Shown here: positions 51,247 to 59,277 of the stretch, piece by piece | How the letters are laid out: each line of letters starts with the position of its first letter | Position numbering within the stretch: position 1 is the stretch's first letter | Assembly (NCBI RefSeq): GCF_000242595.2 | Contig: NC_017098.1 | Coordinates: forward strand, 310,001 to 374,000 | Reading direction: 5' to 3' | DNA length: 64,000 nt | From: Spirochaeta africana DSM 8902 | GTDB lineage: Bacteria; Spirochaetota; Spirochaetia; DSM-27196; DSM-8902 | Notes under the pieces: generated by a model | The model's database searches: none | What the model was told of the DNA's origin: nothing | Seen by the model: only the letters and a program-made list of their open reading frames with translations | Translations under genes and position numbers: made by a program

Positions 51247-52248
51247 ATGGCTGTAGTACGAAAGATGGTTCCGGTAGCGATGATCCTGCTGCTGGCGGTC
51301 GGGTTGGCCGGACTGGCAGGGTGCGCTCAGGAGGATGGTGAGCGGGTTATCGGTATTTCCAAGATTGTTTCCCATCCGGCACTGGATGCGGTTGAACAGG
51401 GGATTCAGGATGAGCTGGCCGAGCAGGGGTTCGAGTTTACCTTTGATCTGCAGAATGCCAATGGGGACTTTACCGCGGCAACCCAGATTGCCAGCAAGTT
51501 CCGGGCAGACCGGGTAGCCTACGCGGTGGGTATTGCAACCCCGACCTCACAGGCGCTGGTAAACGAACTGCGCGAGATTCCGGTTATCTACTCGGCGGTT
51601 ACCGATCCGGTCGAAGCCGGTCTGGTAGAGAGCTACGATCCGCCGGGCGGAAACGTTACCGGGTACTCCGACCTTACACCGGTCGCCGAGCAGCTGCGGA
51701 TTCTGATGGAGATGATGGACATCGAGGCTATCGGTCACGTCTACTCGAGCGGCGAGGCCAACGCAGTGGTGCTGGCCAACATTGCCCGTGAGGCAGCCGA
51801 GGAGGCCGGGATTCGCTTTGTAGAGGCGACTGTTACCAACTCCGCCGAGGTGCGTCAGGCTGCCCAGGCGATTGCTGGCCGGGTTGATGCAATCTATGTA
51901 AGCACCGATAACACCGTTGTGTCGGCCCTGTCTGCACTGGTCGAGGTTGCTACGAATGCAGGTATCCCGGTCATGACTGCCGACCCGAGCTCTGCCGAGG
52001 AGGTCGATGTTCTGGCTGCACACGGTTTCAGCTACTACAACATGGGGCGTGCCACCGGACGTCTGATTGCCGAGATTGAGGGCGGCCGCGAGATTGGCTC
52101 CATTCCGACCCAGTACATGACCGATCCGGCTGATGTCGATCTGGTGGTAAATCTGGATGTTGCGGCTGCGCTGGGAATCGATGTGCCGCAATCAGTGCTG
52201 GAGATGGCCACTACCATTATAGAAAACGGCCAGATCGCGCAGAACTGA
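51247..52248 (+). CDS. TrpX-like ABC transporter substrate-binding lipoprotein
   Basis: 333 residues. A signal peptide ends in the lipobox LAGC. The body matches the ABC_sub_bind (PF04392) family: ERVIGISKIVSHPALDAVEQG, then NANGDFTAATQIASKF, then VIYSAVTDPVEAGLV, then VTGYSDLTP, then GFSYYNMGRATGRL. In firmicutes and spirochaetes related operons (TrpXYZ) are predicted tryptophan importers; the ligand here is not proven. AAGGAG precedes the ATG at 51247, which is preferred over a TTG at 51241. It is the first of three genes. Confidence 0.9.
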   Translation: MAVVRKMVPVAMILLLAVGLAGLAGCAQEDGERVIGISKIVSHPALDAVEQGIQDELAEQGFEFTFDLQNANGDFTAATQIASKFRADRVAYAVGIATPTSQALVNELREIPVIYSAVTDPVEAGLVESYDPPGGNVTGYSDLTPVAEQLRILMEMMDIEAIGHVYSSGEANAVVLANIAREAAEEAGIRFVEATVTNSAEVRQAAQAIAGRVDAIYVSTDNTVVSALSALVEVATNAGIPVMTADPSSAEEVDVLAAHGFSYYNMGRATGRLIAEIEGGREIGSIPTQYMTDPADVDLVVNLDVAAALGIDVPQSVLEMATTIIENGQIAQN

Positions 52249-52252
52249 TTGT

Positions 52253-53164
52253 ATGATAGAAGGTATTTTTGTTGAGGGGCTGGCGTATGGCATCATGGTC
52301 CTGGGGGTGTTTATCACCTTCAGGATCCTGGATTTTCCCGACCTGACGGTTGACGGCTCGTTCCCGCTGGGAGCGGCCGTCATGGCCTCGGGGGTTACCG
52401 CTGGCTGGAATCCACTGCTGGCGCTGGGGATAGCCTTTATCGCGGGCTGGCTGTCGGGTACGGTTACCGCTCTTATACACAACAAGCTCAAGGTGCCGAA
52501 TCTGCTGGCTGGTATTCTGACCATGACCATGCTGTGGTCTATCAATATCCGGGTGCTCGGCGGGCGAGCCAACCTGCCGCTGCTGCGAAGGATCACCCTG
52601 CTGAGCTGGGTGCGCGACTGGACAGCAGGCTGGATCAGCCCGGAGTGGGCAGTTCTGCTGTTCTTTATTGTGGTTACCATGTGTATCAAGCTGCTCATGG
52701 ATCTGTTCTTTGTTACCGACCTCGGGATGACACTGGGGGCTCTGGGCAATAATGAGCAGATGGTAACCAATCAGGGGGTAAACCCCGAGATCATCAAAAT
52801 GATCGGTGTAAGCCTTTCCAACGGACTGGTGGCAATCTCCGGGGCAATGGTGGCCCAGTTTCAGGGATTTGCCGATGTCAATCTCGGGCAGGGTATTATT
52901 ATTGCCGGACTGGCCTCGGTCATGATCGGTGAGTTTCTGCTGAAATCCAACAAGATCAGCTGGCTGACTACCCGGGTGCTGCTGGGATCGATCCTGTACC
53001 GTGCCCTGATGTATCTGGGCCGCTACTACGGCTACTACATCAATCTTACCCCGAGCGACCTCAAGCTGATAACCGGCTTGCTGATTATCGGATCACTGAT
53101 TGTTACAAAGCTGCGCCGCGAGCGCAGTCATTATGAACGAGTGTCACAGGAGCAGGAAGCATGA
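52253..53164 (+). CDS. TrpY-like ABC transporter permease
   Basis: 303 residues with eight or nine membrane helices of the BPD_transp_2 type (FRILDFPDLTVDGSFPLGAAV, then AGILTMTMLWSINIRVLGGRANLPL, then LSNGLVAISGAMVAQFQGFADVNLGQGIIIAGLASVMIGEF). It starts 4 nt after the binding-protein gene and overlaps the ATPase gene by 4 bp. Confidence 0.92.
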   Translation: MIEGIFVEGLAYGIMVLGVFITFRILDFPDLTVDGSFPLGAAVMASGVTAGWNPLLALGIAFIAGWLSGTVTALIHNKLKVPNLLAGILTMTMLWSINIRVLGGRANLPLLRRITLLSWVRDWTAGWISPEWAVLLFFIVVTMCIKLLMDLFFVTDLGMTLGALGNNEQMVTNQGVNPEIIKMIGVSLSNGLVAISGAMVAQFQGFADVNLGQGIIIAGLASVMIGEFLLKSNKISWLTTRVLLGSILYRALMYLGRYYGYYINLTPSDLKLITGLLIIGSLIVTKLRRERSHYERVSQEQEA

Positions 53165-53952
53165 TTGAGCTGCAACAGGTTACCAAGGTGTTCAACCCGG
53201 GTACTCCCAACGAGAATGTTGCTATCCGGAATCTCAGCATTGCCATCCAGCCCGGGGACTTTATTACGATTATTGGCAGCAACGGTGCCGGCAAGTCTAC
53301 CCTGTTCAATCTGGTCGGGGGAACAATTACGCCGACCATGGGCAGTATCTTCGCCCACGGCAGGGATGTGACCCGTGAACCGGAGTACAAGCGCTCGCGT
53401 TATATCGGGCGGATCTTTCAGGACCCCCTTTTGGGAACCGCCGGTAACATGTCGCTGGAACATAACATGATGATCTGTGCCTACAAGGGAATGAAGAGCC
53501 TGAAGGTGAATCTGAATTCCCGGCGCCGGACCCAGTTTCGCGACCATCTGGTTGAGTTACGCATGGGACTGGAGGATCGGTTAAAGGACAATGTCGGGCT
53601 GCTTTCCGGTGGTCAGCGGCAGGCCCTTACCCTGCTGATGATGGTACTGTCCGAACCTGAACTTATCCTGCTGGACGAGCATACCGCTGCACTGGACCCG
53701 CACAACGCTGAACTGGTTATGGAGCTTACCACCAAGTTTGTGGAGAAATTCCAGCTGACCACCATGATGATCACCCACAACATGCACCAGGCGCTGCAGT
53801 ACGGCAATCGCCTGATAATGATGGATGCCGGGGAGATTATCCTTGATGTGAGCGGGGAAGAGAAGCGCAATCTGACGGTGCCGGGGCTTATAGAGCGTTT
53901 TCGGAAAATCCGGCATCAGGATATCGACAACGATGAACTGCTGCTGTCCTGA
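53161..53952 (+). CDS. TrpZ-like ABC transporter ATP-binding protein
   Basis: 263 residues. Walker A GSNGAGKST, Q-loop in RIFQDPLLGTAGNMS, signature LLSGGQRQALTLLMMV, Walker B LILLDEHTAALDP with His in place of the common Pro after Glu (as usual in this subfamily), and the H-loop His in MMITHNMHQAL. Overlapping starts and stops show that it belongs to the operon begun at 51247. Confidence 0.94.
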   Translation: MIELQQVTKVFNPGTPNENVAIRNLSIAIQPGDFITIIGSNGAGKSTLFNLVGGTITPTMGSIFAHGRDVTREPEYKRSRYIGRIFQDPLLGTAGNMSLEHNMMICAYKGMKSLKVNLNSRRRTQFRDHLVELRMGLEDRLKDNVGLLSGGQRQALTLLMMVLSEPELILLDEHTAALDPHNAELVMELTTKFVEKFQLTTMMITHNMHQALQYGNRLIMMDAGEIILDVSGEEKRNLTVPGLIERFRKIRHQDIDNDELLLS

Positions 53953-53963
53953 GTAGACCCTGG

Positions 53964-53992
53964 TTGCAGTCTCGGGGCAGCAGCCCTATACT
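53964..53992 (+). promoter_or_regulatory. sigma70-like promoter, leaderless type (pgl)
   Basis: TTGCAG (53964-53969), 17-nt spacer, TATACT (53987-53992), then 6 nt to the pgl ATG at 53999. Confidence 0.7.
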
Positions 53993-53998
53993 TTTCGT

Positions 53999-54733
53999 AT
54001 GTATGCAAAACAACCCTACGAACAGATATATGGATCCTGGGAACCAGCAAGCCCGGTAGCCGCCCGCACTGCCGCGGTCTGCAAGCAGGCACTGCGGCAG
54101 GCCGTCGCCGAAAACGGACAGGCTGTTATCGCCATCCCGGGTGGGCGCAGCATTACCCGGGTGCTGGAGGCATTGCGCGATGATCCAGAGGTGCCCTGGG
54201 AGCATATCCACATTTTCTGGGTGGATGAGCGCTGGGTGCCCCTGGAGCATCCCGACAGCAACTTCGGCGCAGCCTGGCAGCCGGTGCTGCAGCCGCTGGT
54301 GGCGGCAGGGCGGATGCACCAGGATCAGGTGCACCCCTTTCGCTACCGCTCCGATCTGCCGGACGGTGGGGTAGGGTTGTATCAGTCCGAGTTCCGCCAG
54401 TACGCTGCTGACAGTGCCGAACGGTTTGATCTGGTACTGCTGGGGGTTGGTGAGGACGGCCACTGTGCCTCCCTGTTTCCCCGGCATCCCGCACTGGCGG
54501 AAACCGGCTACGGTTTTATCGCGGTGGACAATTCTCCTAAACCGCCGCCGCAGCGCATGAGCGCCTCGCGCACCATGATTGCTGCAGCACGCTGTGCCGT
54601 GCTGCTCTTTTTTGGCGAAGGCAAACGGACAGCCCTGGAGCGCTTTGGCGATGATGAGGTGCCGATCGAGGCCTGCCCGTGCAAGATTGCCCTGCAGGCT
54701 GTGCACACCGTGGTGGTTACCGATCTTGGCTGA
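53999..54733 (+). CDS. pgl: 6-phosphogluconolactonase
   Basis: 244 residues, normal for Pgl. It hydrolyses 6-phosphogluconolactone in the pentose phosphate pathway. Family markers: AIPGGRSITRVLEAL, then HIFWVDERWVPLEHPDSNFGAA, then the active-site LLGVGEDGHCASLFP, then RMSASRTMIAAARCAVLLFFGEGKR. The start follows a good promoter by 6 nt and there is no Shine-Dalgarno. No zwf or gnd gene is adjacent. Confidence 0.95.
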   Translation: MYAKQPYEQIYGSWEPASPVAARTAAVCKQALRQAVAENGQAVIAIPGGRSITRVLEALRDDPEVPWEHIHIFWVDERWVPLEHPDSNFGAAWQPVLQPLVAAGRMHQDQVHPFRYRSDLPDGGVGLYQSEFRQYAADSAERFDLVLLGVGEDGHCASLFPRHPALAETGYGFIAVDNSPKPPPQRMSASRTMIAAARCAVLLFFGEGKRTALERFGDDEVPIEACPCKIALQAVHTVVVTDLG

Positions 54734-54771
54734 TATCAAGTCGTTTTTCGGTTCGATGGCATATCTGCGGC

Positions 54772-54800
54772 TTGACCGTTGGTATTGGCGGTTTTATACT
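54772..54800 (+). promoter_or_regulatory. sigma70-like promoter (IPT lipoprotein)
   Basis: TTGACC (54772-54777), 17-nt spacer, TATACT (54795-54800). It gives a leader of about 22 nt with AGGAGG before the ATG at 54829. Confidence 0.8.
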
Positions 54801-54828
54801 GTCTGAACTGAAATCAGGAGGAGCAGGT

Positions 54829-55671
54829 ATGAAACTGATGGTAAAAGGCTTTACGTGGGCTTCGCTGTTGGCGGCAGTCGTTCTGGTTGCTGCATGTGCA
54901 ACCGGTCCGCAGGATGTAACCATCCAGGCCCAGGACGGTGTTGATCTTTCGGCAGCAGCAGTTGAGCGAATCTATCCGGAGCTGACCAAGCCCGGCACCC
55001 TGTTTGTGGTGATGGGCGAGGGTTTCGGATTGACTCCGGCGCCGGTATATATCGGTGACATCGAGGTCACCGAGTTCATCGACTGGAGTGACGAGGCTAT
55101 CTTCTTTCGCACACCACGCGGGGTACAGGACGGGGACACGGTAATCGTGGGGAACTCCGTTTCTGACGCCGGAATCGTGCTGGCGCCGTCCAACTCGATT
55201 ACCGTAGTGTGGGAGGTGGACTTTGGAGCGGCACAGGATCTGGCTGATCAAGTATATGAAAGCTATGGCCTGAACGAGGCGCCACAGTTCGAACCCCCAT
55301 TCTATATCAAGGGACAGTGGACCAAGTACGGCGGTACTGCTGTTGGTACCCAGAGCCAGACCTGGGACGGCGGTGCGCGCATCTCTATGGCAAACCGTGC
55401 CGGAACCGATGTGTGGTTTACCGAAACCGTGTTTTCTCCGGATGCGGTAGAGACCTTTGGCGGGCGTCCGATGCAGTTTGCGTTTGAGGATGCCAATACG
55501 ACCAGTCGTCGCCTGAGCTCGTTTGAAAGCGATGCAGCCCTGATCCTGAAGGATTACTGGGCCAAGAATGATGCATTTACCAGCATCGGCAGCGACCCGG
55601 CGGTACGGATCGATACCCGTGATTCCGGGCATTCCAGCCGTGGCAACACTATTTTCGTTCAGTTTCCGTAA
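54829..55671 (+). CDS. lipoprotein with IPT/TIG-like domain
   Basis: 280 residues. The signal peptide ends in the lipobox VAAC. Residues about 40-120 resemble an IPT/TIG immunoglobulin-like fold (IYPELTKPGTLFVVMGEGFG, then IFFRTPRGVQDGDTVIVGN), and the remainder is a second beta-rich domain with many aromatics (YIKGQWTKYGG, TDVWFTETVFSP). IPT domains are common in surface glycan-binding proteins. A strong terminator separates it from the GH13 lipoprotein gene. Joint action on a surface glucan is inferred from this proximity. Confidence 0.78.
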   Translation: MKLMVKGFTWASLLAAVVLVAACATGPQDVTIQAQDGVDLSAAAVERIYPELTKPGTLFVVMGEGFGLTPAPVYIGDIEVTEFIDWSDEAIFFRTPRGVQDGDTVIVGNSVSDAGIVLAPSNSITVVWEVDFGAAQDLADQVYESYGLNEAPQFEPPFYIKGQWTKYGGTAVGTQSQTWDGGARISMANRAGTDVWFTETVFSPDAVETFGGRPMQFAFEDANTTSRRLSSFESDAALILKDYWAKNDAFTSIGSDPAVRIDTRDSGHSSRGNTIFVQFP

Positions 55672-55686
55672 AGATACAGGACAGGT

Positions 55687-55715
55687 AAAAGGGCGGCGTG
55701 GTGCCGCCCTTTTTT
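55687..55715 (+). terminator. rho-independent terminator
   Basis: AAAAGGGCGGC (55687-55697), a 5-nt loop, GCCGCCCTTTTTT (55703-55715), 15 nt after the IPT lipoprotein stop. Confidence 0.92.
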
Positions 55716-55765
55716 CTCTCGGGGAATAAAACCGGTTTTACAGCCGGGAAATGCAAGGAGTAAGT

Positions 55766-57679
55766 ATGAATCGAAATACGATTCTGACAGCAGGGGCAGC
55801 CATCGCGATAGCGTTGCTGGTTGCCGCCTGTGCCTCGCAGCCGCAAGGTCGCGTGGTTAGCGTGCGAGAGCCGCGGGTGGTTGAGCTGAGCGATACCAAC
55901 CCGCCGCGTGCAGAGCAGGACGTTACTGACCAGAAGTTTGTCGTGTATCAGAACATGGCGCGACTGTTCGGCAACACCGAAACAACCAACCGCCCGTGGG
56001 GTACCATGGCCGAGAACGGGATTGGCAAGTTCGGCGACTTTACCGAGACCGCGCTGAGTGAGCTGTCCGATCTCGGGGTAACTCACATGTACTACACCGG
56101 GATTATCCGCCATATGACCATGGAGGACTATACCGAGTACGGTATCCCGATGGACGATGCCGATGTAATCAAGGGTCGCGCTGGTTCTCCCTTTGCGATT
56201 GCTGATTACTTTGATGTGAATCCGGCAATGGCCGACAGTGTGCCGGATCGAATGGCCGAGTTCGAGGAAATGGTTGCACGCACCCATGCCGCCGGAATGA
56301 AGGTAATCATCGACCTGGTACCGAACCATGTCGGTCGCGGCTACAATTCTATCTCGCGCCCCGATGGTGTTCCAGAGCTGGGAGAAAATGACGATACCAG
56401 CGTTGAGTTCGCACCGGACAATAACTACTACTATCTGCCGGGCACCAGTTTCCAGGTTCCCAGCGGGTTTACTCCGCTTGGCGACGGGAGTGATTTCCCG
56501 ACTGCCGACGGTCACTTCGAGGAAACCCCGGCCAAGGTTACCGGCAACAACATCTTTCGTCCCAACCCCTCGGTAAACGACTGGTTCGAGACCGTAAAGC
56601 TGAATTTTGGCGTAGACTATCCGGGCGACGGATCGCAGCATTTTGATCCGATTCCGAACACCTGGTTTCGTATGCTGGAAATCATCCAGTTCTGGGCCGA
56701 CAAGGGTGTAGACGGCTTCCGTGTGGACATGGCCTATTTTGTGCCGGTCGAGTTTTATGAGTGGGCAATGCCGCAGGTGCGCGAGGATCATCCCGATTTT
56801 ATGCTGATTGCCGAGCACTATGAGCCGCAAACCTATCGCGACTATCTGGGTCAGGGTCAGTTTGATTTCATGTACGACAAGGTGAATACCTATGACGCCA
56901 TTCGTCCAATGATGAGCGGTCGCGGCGCCGGTCGCCATATTGCCACTGCCTGGCAGGGGCGCGCTGATATTCAGAGTGCCATGTTTCGCTTTCTGGAGAA
57001 CCACGACGAGCAGCGGATTGCCCGTTTCAGCAATGGAAACGTCTGGTCGGCAGTTCCTGGTATGATGGCAACCGCTACGCTTGGTACCGGACCAATCATG
57101 ATCTACTTTGGCCAGGAGGTCGGCGAGCCGGCCGATGGCGAGATGGGTTTTAGCGGTGATGATGGTCGTACCACCATCTTTGATTACTGGGGGGTTCCCG
57201 AGCATCAGAAATGGATGAATGACGGTGCCTTTGATGGCGGGCTGTTGTCCGAGGATCAGCTGGAGCTGCGGAGTTTTTATCGCAACCTGTTGAACTTTGC
57301 CCAGCAGGAGCAGACCGTGCGAACCGGTTATACCTATGATATCAACTGGGCTAACGCCAGTGATCGAAGCCAGGGCTATGACGACAAGAACTATGCCTAC
57401 CTGCGCTATACCGATGATGATATCCTGCTGTTTGTGCTGAACTTCGATGCCGAGGAGGGCCGCGATATGCAGCTCAAGATCCCGCAGGGTGCCTGGGATC
57501 ACATGGGTATCGAGCCAGCGGCTGCCTACCAGGCCGAAGAGATCTTCTGGGGCCGGGAAGGTTTTACCTTCGATACCGCTGCGGTTGCGGTAGAGGACGA
57601 CCCGGCGGCCGGCATTTCGCTGTCGCTTGATGCCAACGACGCGGTGGTGTATCGCCTTACCCCGGTAGATGCGGAGTAA
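55766..57679 (+). CDS. GH13 alpha-amylase-family lipoprotein
   Basis: 637 residues. A signal peptide ends in the lipobox VAAC, so the enzyme is on the cell surface or in the periplasm. All four GH13 regions are present: DLVPNHV, GFRVDMAYF with the nucleophile Asp, LIAEHY with the acid/base Glu, and FLENHDEQR with the stabilising Asp. Region II reads GFRVDM, and an Asn-rich loop precedes the barrel end. A beta C-domain follows. It should cleave alpha-1,4-glucans; the exact product is unknown. The ATG at 55766 has AAGGAG upstream; the in-frame ATG at 55751 lies before that site. Confidence 0.94.
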   Translation: MNRNTILTAGAAIAIALLVAACASQPQGRVVSVREPRVVELSDTNPPRAEQDVTDQKFVVYQNMARLFGNTETTNRPWGTMAENGIGKFGDFTETALSELSDLGVTHMYYTGIIRHMTMEDYTEYGIPMDDADVIKGRAGSPFAIADYFDVNPAMADSVPDRMAEFEEMVARTHAAGMKVIIDLVPNHVGRGYNSISRPDGVPELGENDDTSVEFAPDNNYYYLPGTSFQVPSGFTPLGDGSDFPTADGHFEETPAKVTGNNIFRPNPSVNDWFETVKLNFGVDYPGDGSQHFDPIPNTWFRMLEIIQFWADKGVDGFRVDMAYFVPVEFYEWAMPQVREDHPDFMLIAEHYEPQTYRDYLGQGQFDFMYDKVNTYDAIRPMMSGRGAGRHIATAWQGRADIQSAMFRFLENHDEQRIARFSNGNVWSAVPGMMATATLGTGPIMIYFGQEVGEPADGEMGFSGDDGRTTIFDYWGVPEHQKWMNDGAFDGGLLSEDQLELRSFYRNLLNFAQQEQTVRTGYTYDINWANASDRSQGYDDKNYAYLRYTDDDILLFVLNFDAEEGRDMQLKIPQGAWDHMGIEPAAAYQAEEIFWGREGFTFDTAAVAVEDDPAAGISLSLDANDAVVYRLTPVDAE

Positions 57680-57700
57680 GCAGCTGACACCAGCGCTTTC

Positions 57701-57729
57701 AGCCCCGGCCGCGTGCCGGGGCTTTTTTA
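57701..57729. terminator. rho-independent terminator after GH13
   Basis: AGCCCCGGC (57701-57709), a 5-nt loop, GCCGGGGCT (57715-57723), then TTTTT. It lies between convergent genes and may serve both. Confidence 0.92.
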
Positions 57730-57745
57730 TGGGCGCATCTGCAGG

Positions 57746-58813
57746 TCAGCGGCGGGAAAGGGTATCCGCAATCTCGCGCAAGACTCCATCAAAACGCTGT
57801 AAAATGGTGCGTGCAAACTCCTCGATCGCCAGCAGGTTCTGTGGCGACGAGTCATCCATATCCTCGGAGATATGCTTGTCCAGGCGGTCGTTAATCCGGT
57901 AGAACTGCACGCCGGGAAGCTTGGTCAGCTGGTAGTCGGTAACCAGGGTCTGGGCATCGTTCATAATAGTAAAAATCGGTACGTTGCGCATGGGAGAGAC
58001 CCAGTCCATGTAGCCCCAGTTACGGATATCGTCGTACTGGTAGGCGCCGTGCAGCTGGCCGGATCCCAATGAAACGATCAGAAATCGTCGTGCTTTGGGG
58101 TAGATCTTGCGAGCCTCGATGTAGGCTGCCATGGTCGGATTGTTGGCATAGACTGCACCGTCAATCAGACAGTACTCCTGTATCAGGGTGGTCGTATGGT
58201 CAGCGGAGATCGGATGGATCAGGGCCGGCCGGAAATAGGTCGGCGCGGCAGCGGTGGCCCGGGCCACATCGCGCAGATAGAAGTTCTCGTCGCGACCGGG
58301 GCGATCGAGTCGCTGCTTGAACAGATGTGGGGTGCGGCGAACCGTGTCGTAGGCGGTCACCAGCACATTGGTGCGGCAGTCCTGGAGGGAGGCATCACCA
58401 AAGATTGCATGGAGCAGTCGCTCGAAGGGTTTGGCACTGTACTTCTGGGAGAATGCCTGGCGAACCGTTCGCAGCGAGAAAAAGCGATCCGGTGGGAAGA
58501 TGGTGCTGCCCATCCGGTTATACATCTCGCAGATCCGGCTGATGCTGAACTCACCGCTCTGGTTCTGGGCGGGGGCGCCCTTCAGGAAGGTAATGCCCGC
58601 CCGCGGCGGCATGGCCAGCCCGAGGCCGATCAGTGCGCCTGTTGAGCTACCGGCTATCAGATCGAAGTGTTCACGGAAGGGGCGGTTGTCTCCGCGCTCC
58701 TGCAGCAGCTGTTCCAGCCGTTCCAGCACACGCGCTGCCAGCAGTCCGCGGATGCCGCCGCCGTCGATACTGAGGATGGTGACCGTTTTGCGGCGAAACA
58801 AGCGGCCCAGCAT
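57746..58813 (-). CDS. cytoplasmic patatin-like phospholipase, CapV-like
   Basis: 355 residues without a signal peptide. The oxyanion loop DGGGIRG (17-23), nucleophile elbow GSSTG (Ser57) and the Asp of DGAVYANNP (Asp218) form a complete Ser-Asp site. The SIDGGGIRG form is the one found in eukaryotic-type patatins and in the CBASS effector CapV. It is the last gene of an operon with a cyclase and a cyclic-nucleotide-binding protein, which suggests that its activity is controlled by a nucleotide signal. The frame opens at 58939, but the ATG at 58813 leaves 2 bp after the upstream stop and gives the family N-terminus. Confidence 0.9.
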   Translation of the reverse strand: MLGRLFRRKTVTILSIDGGGIRGLLAARVLERLEQLLQERGDNRPFREHFDLIAGSSTGALIGLGLAMPPRAGITFLKGAPAQNQSGEFSISRICEMYNRMGSTIFPPDRFFSLRTVRQAFSQKYSAKPFERLLHAIFGDASLQDCRTNVLVTAYDTVRRTPHLFKQRLDRPGRDENFYLRDVARATAAAPTYFRPALIHPISADHTTTLIQEYCLIDGAVYANNPTMAAYIEARKIYPKARRFLIVSLGSGQLHGAYQYDDIRNWGYMDWVSPMRNVPIFTIMNDAQTLVTDYQLTKLPGVQFYRINDRLDKHISEDMDDSSPQNLLAIEEFARTILQRFDGVLREIADTLSRR

Positions 58814-58815
58814 GG

Positions 58816-59274
58816 CTATCTCTGGCTGCTCTGCATGTGGATCAGGGCGTTGTTGGTTTCGCGAAAGCGGTGGACGACTATCGGGAGTATTTCCAGTGCA
58901 ACCTCGGGGTGGCTCTGCAGAAAGGCGTTGAATGCCCACGAGGGAAGCACCAGGGTAGCAGTATCCTCCAGGGCAATTACGCTGGCGCTGCGGGCAGCCC
59001 CATCGAGTACCGACATCTCGCCAACAACCTCGCCGGCCGTGTGGGTAGCAATCTCGAAGACCGTGCCGTCATCATTCTCCTTTTGTACCTTGACCTTGCC
59101 GCTGGTTATAATGAACAGACCCACGCCGGGGTTGCCCTGCCGCAGGATGGTATCCCCGGCAACAAAACTGCGTTCGGTGCAGGACTTGGCGATGGCTCGC
59201 AGGTGCCCGGTACTCAGTCGGGACAGCAAGGGAACCTTTTTCAGAAAACCGGTGATCTCTTTGTCGTTACTCAT
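58816..59274 (-). CDS. cyclic-nucleotide-binding domain protein
   Basis: 152 residues, a single cNMP-binding domain: LLSRLSTGHLRAIAKSCTERSFVAGDTILRQGNPGVGLFIITSGKVKV, then the phosphate-binding cassette GEVVGEMSVLDGAARSASVIAL, in which the Glu and Arg that hold the cyclic phosphate are both present. There is no helix-turn-helix, so it is not a Crp-type regulator but a stand-alone sensor or adaptor. It lies between the cyclase (3-bp gap) and the patatin (2-bp gap) in one transcription unit. Confidence 0.92.
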   Translation of the reverse strand: MSNDKEITGFLKKVPLLSRLSTGHLRAIAKSCTERSFVAGDTILRQGNPGVGLFIITSGKVKVQKENDDGTVFEIATHTAGEVVGEMSVLDGAARSASVIALEDTATLVLPSWAFNAFLQSHPEVALEILPIVVHRFRETNNALIHMQSSQR

Positions 59275-59277
59275 GTG

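Noticed and set aside
55649-57502. 617-codon open frame antisense to the GH13 gene
   Set aside because: The plus strand has a lipobox and all four GH13 regions. The antisense translation has no motif and no start signal, and it arises from high G+C codon bias.
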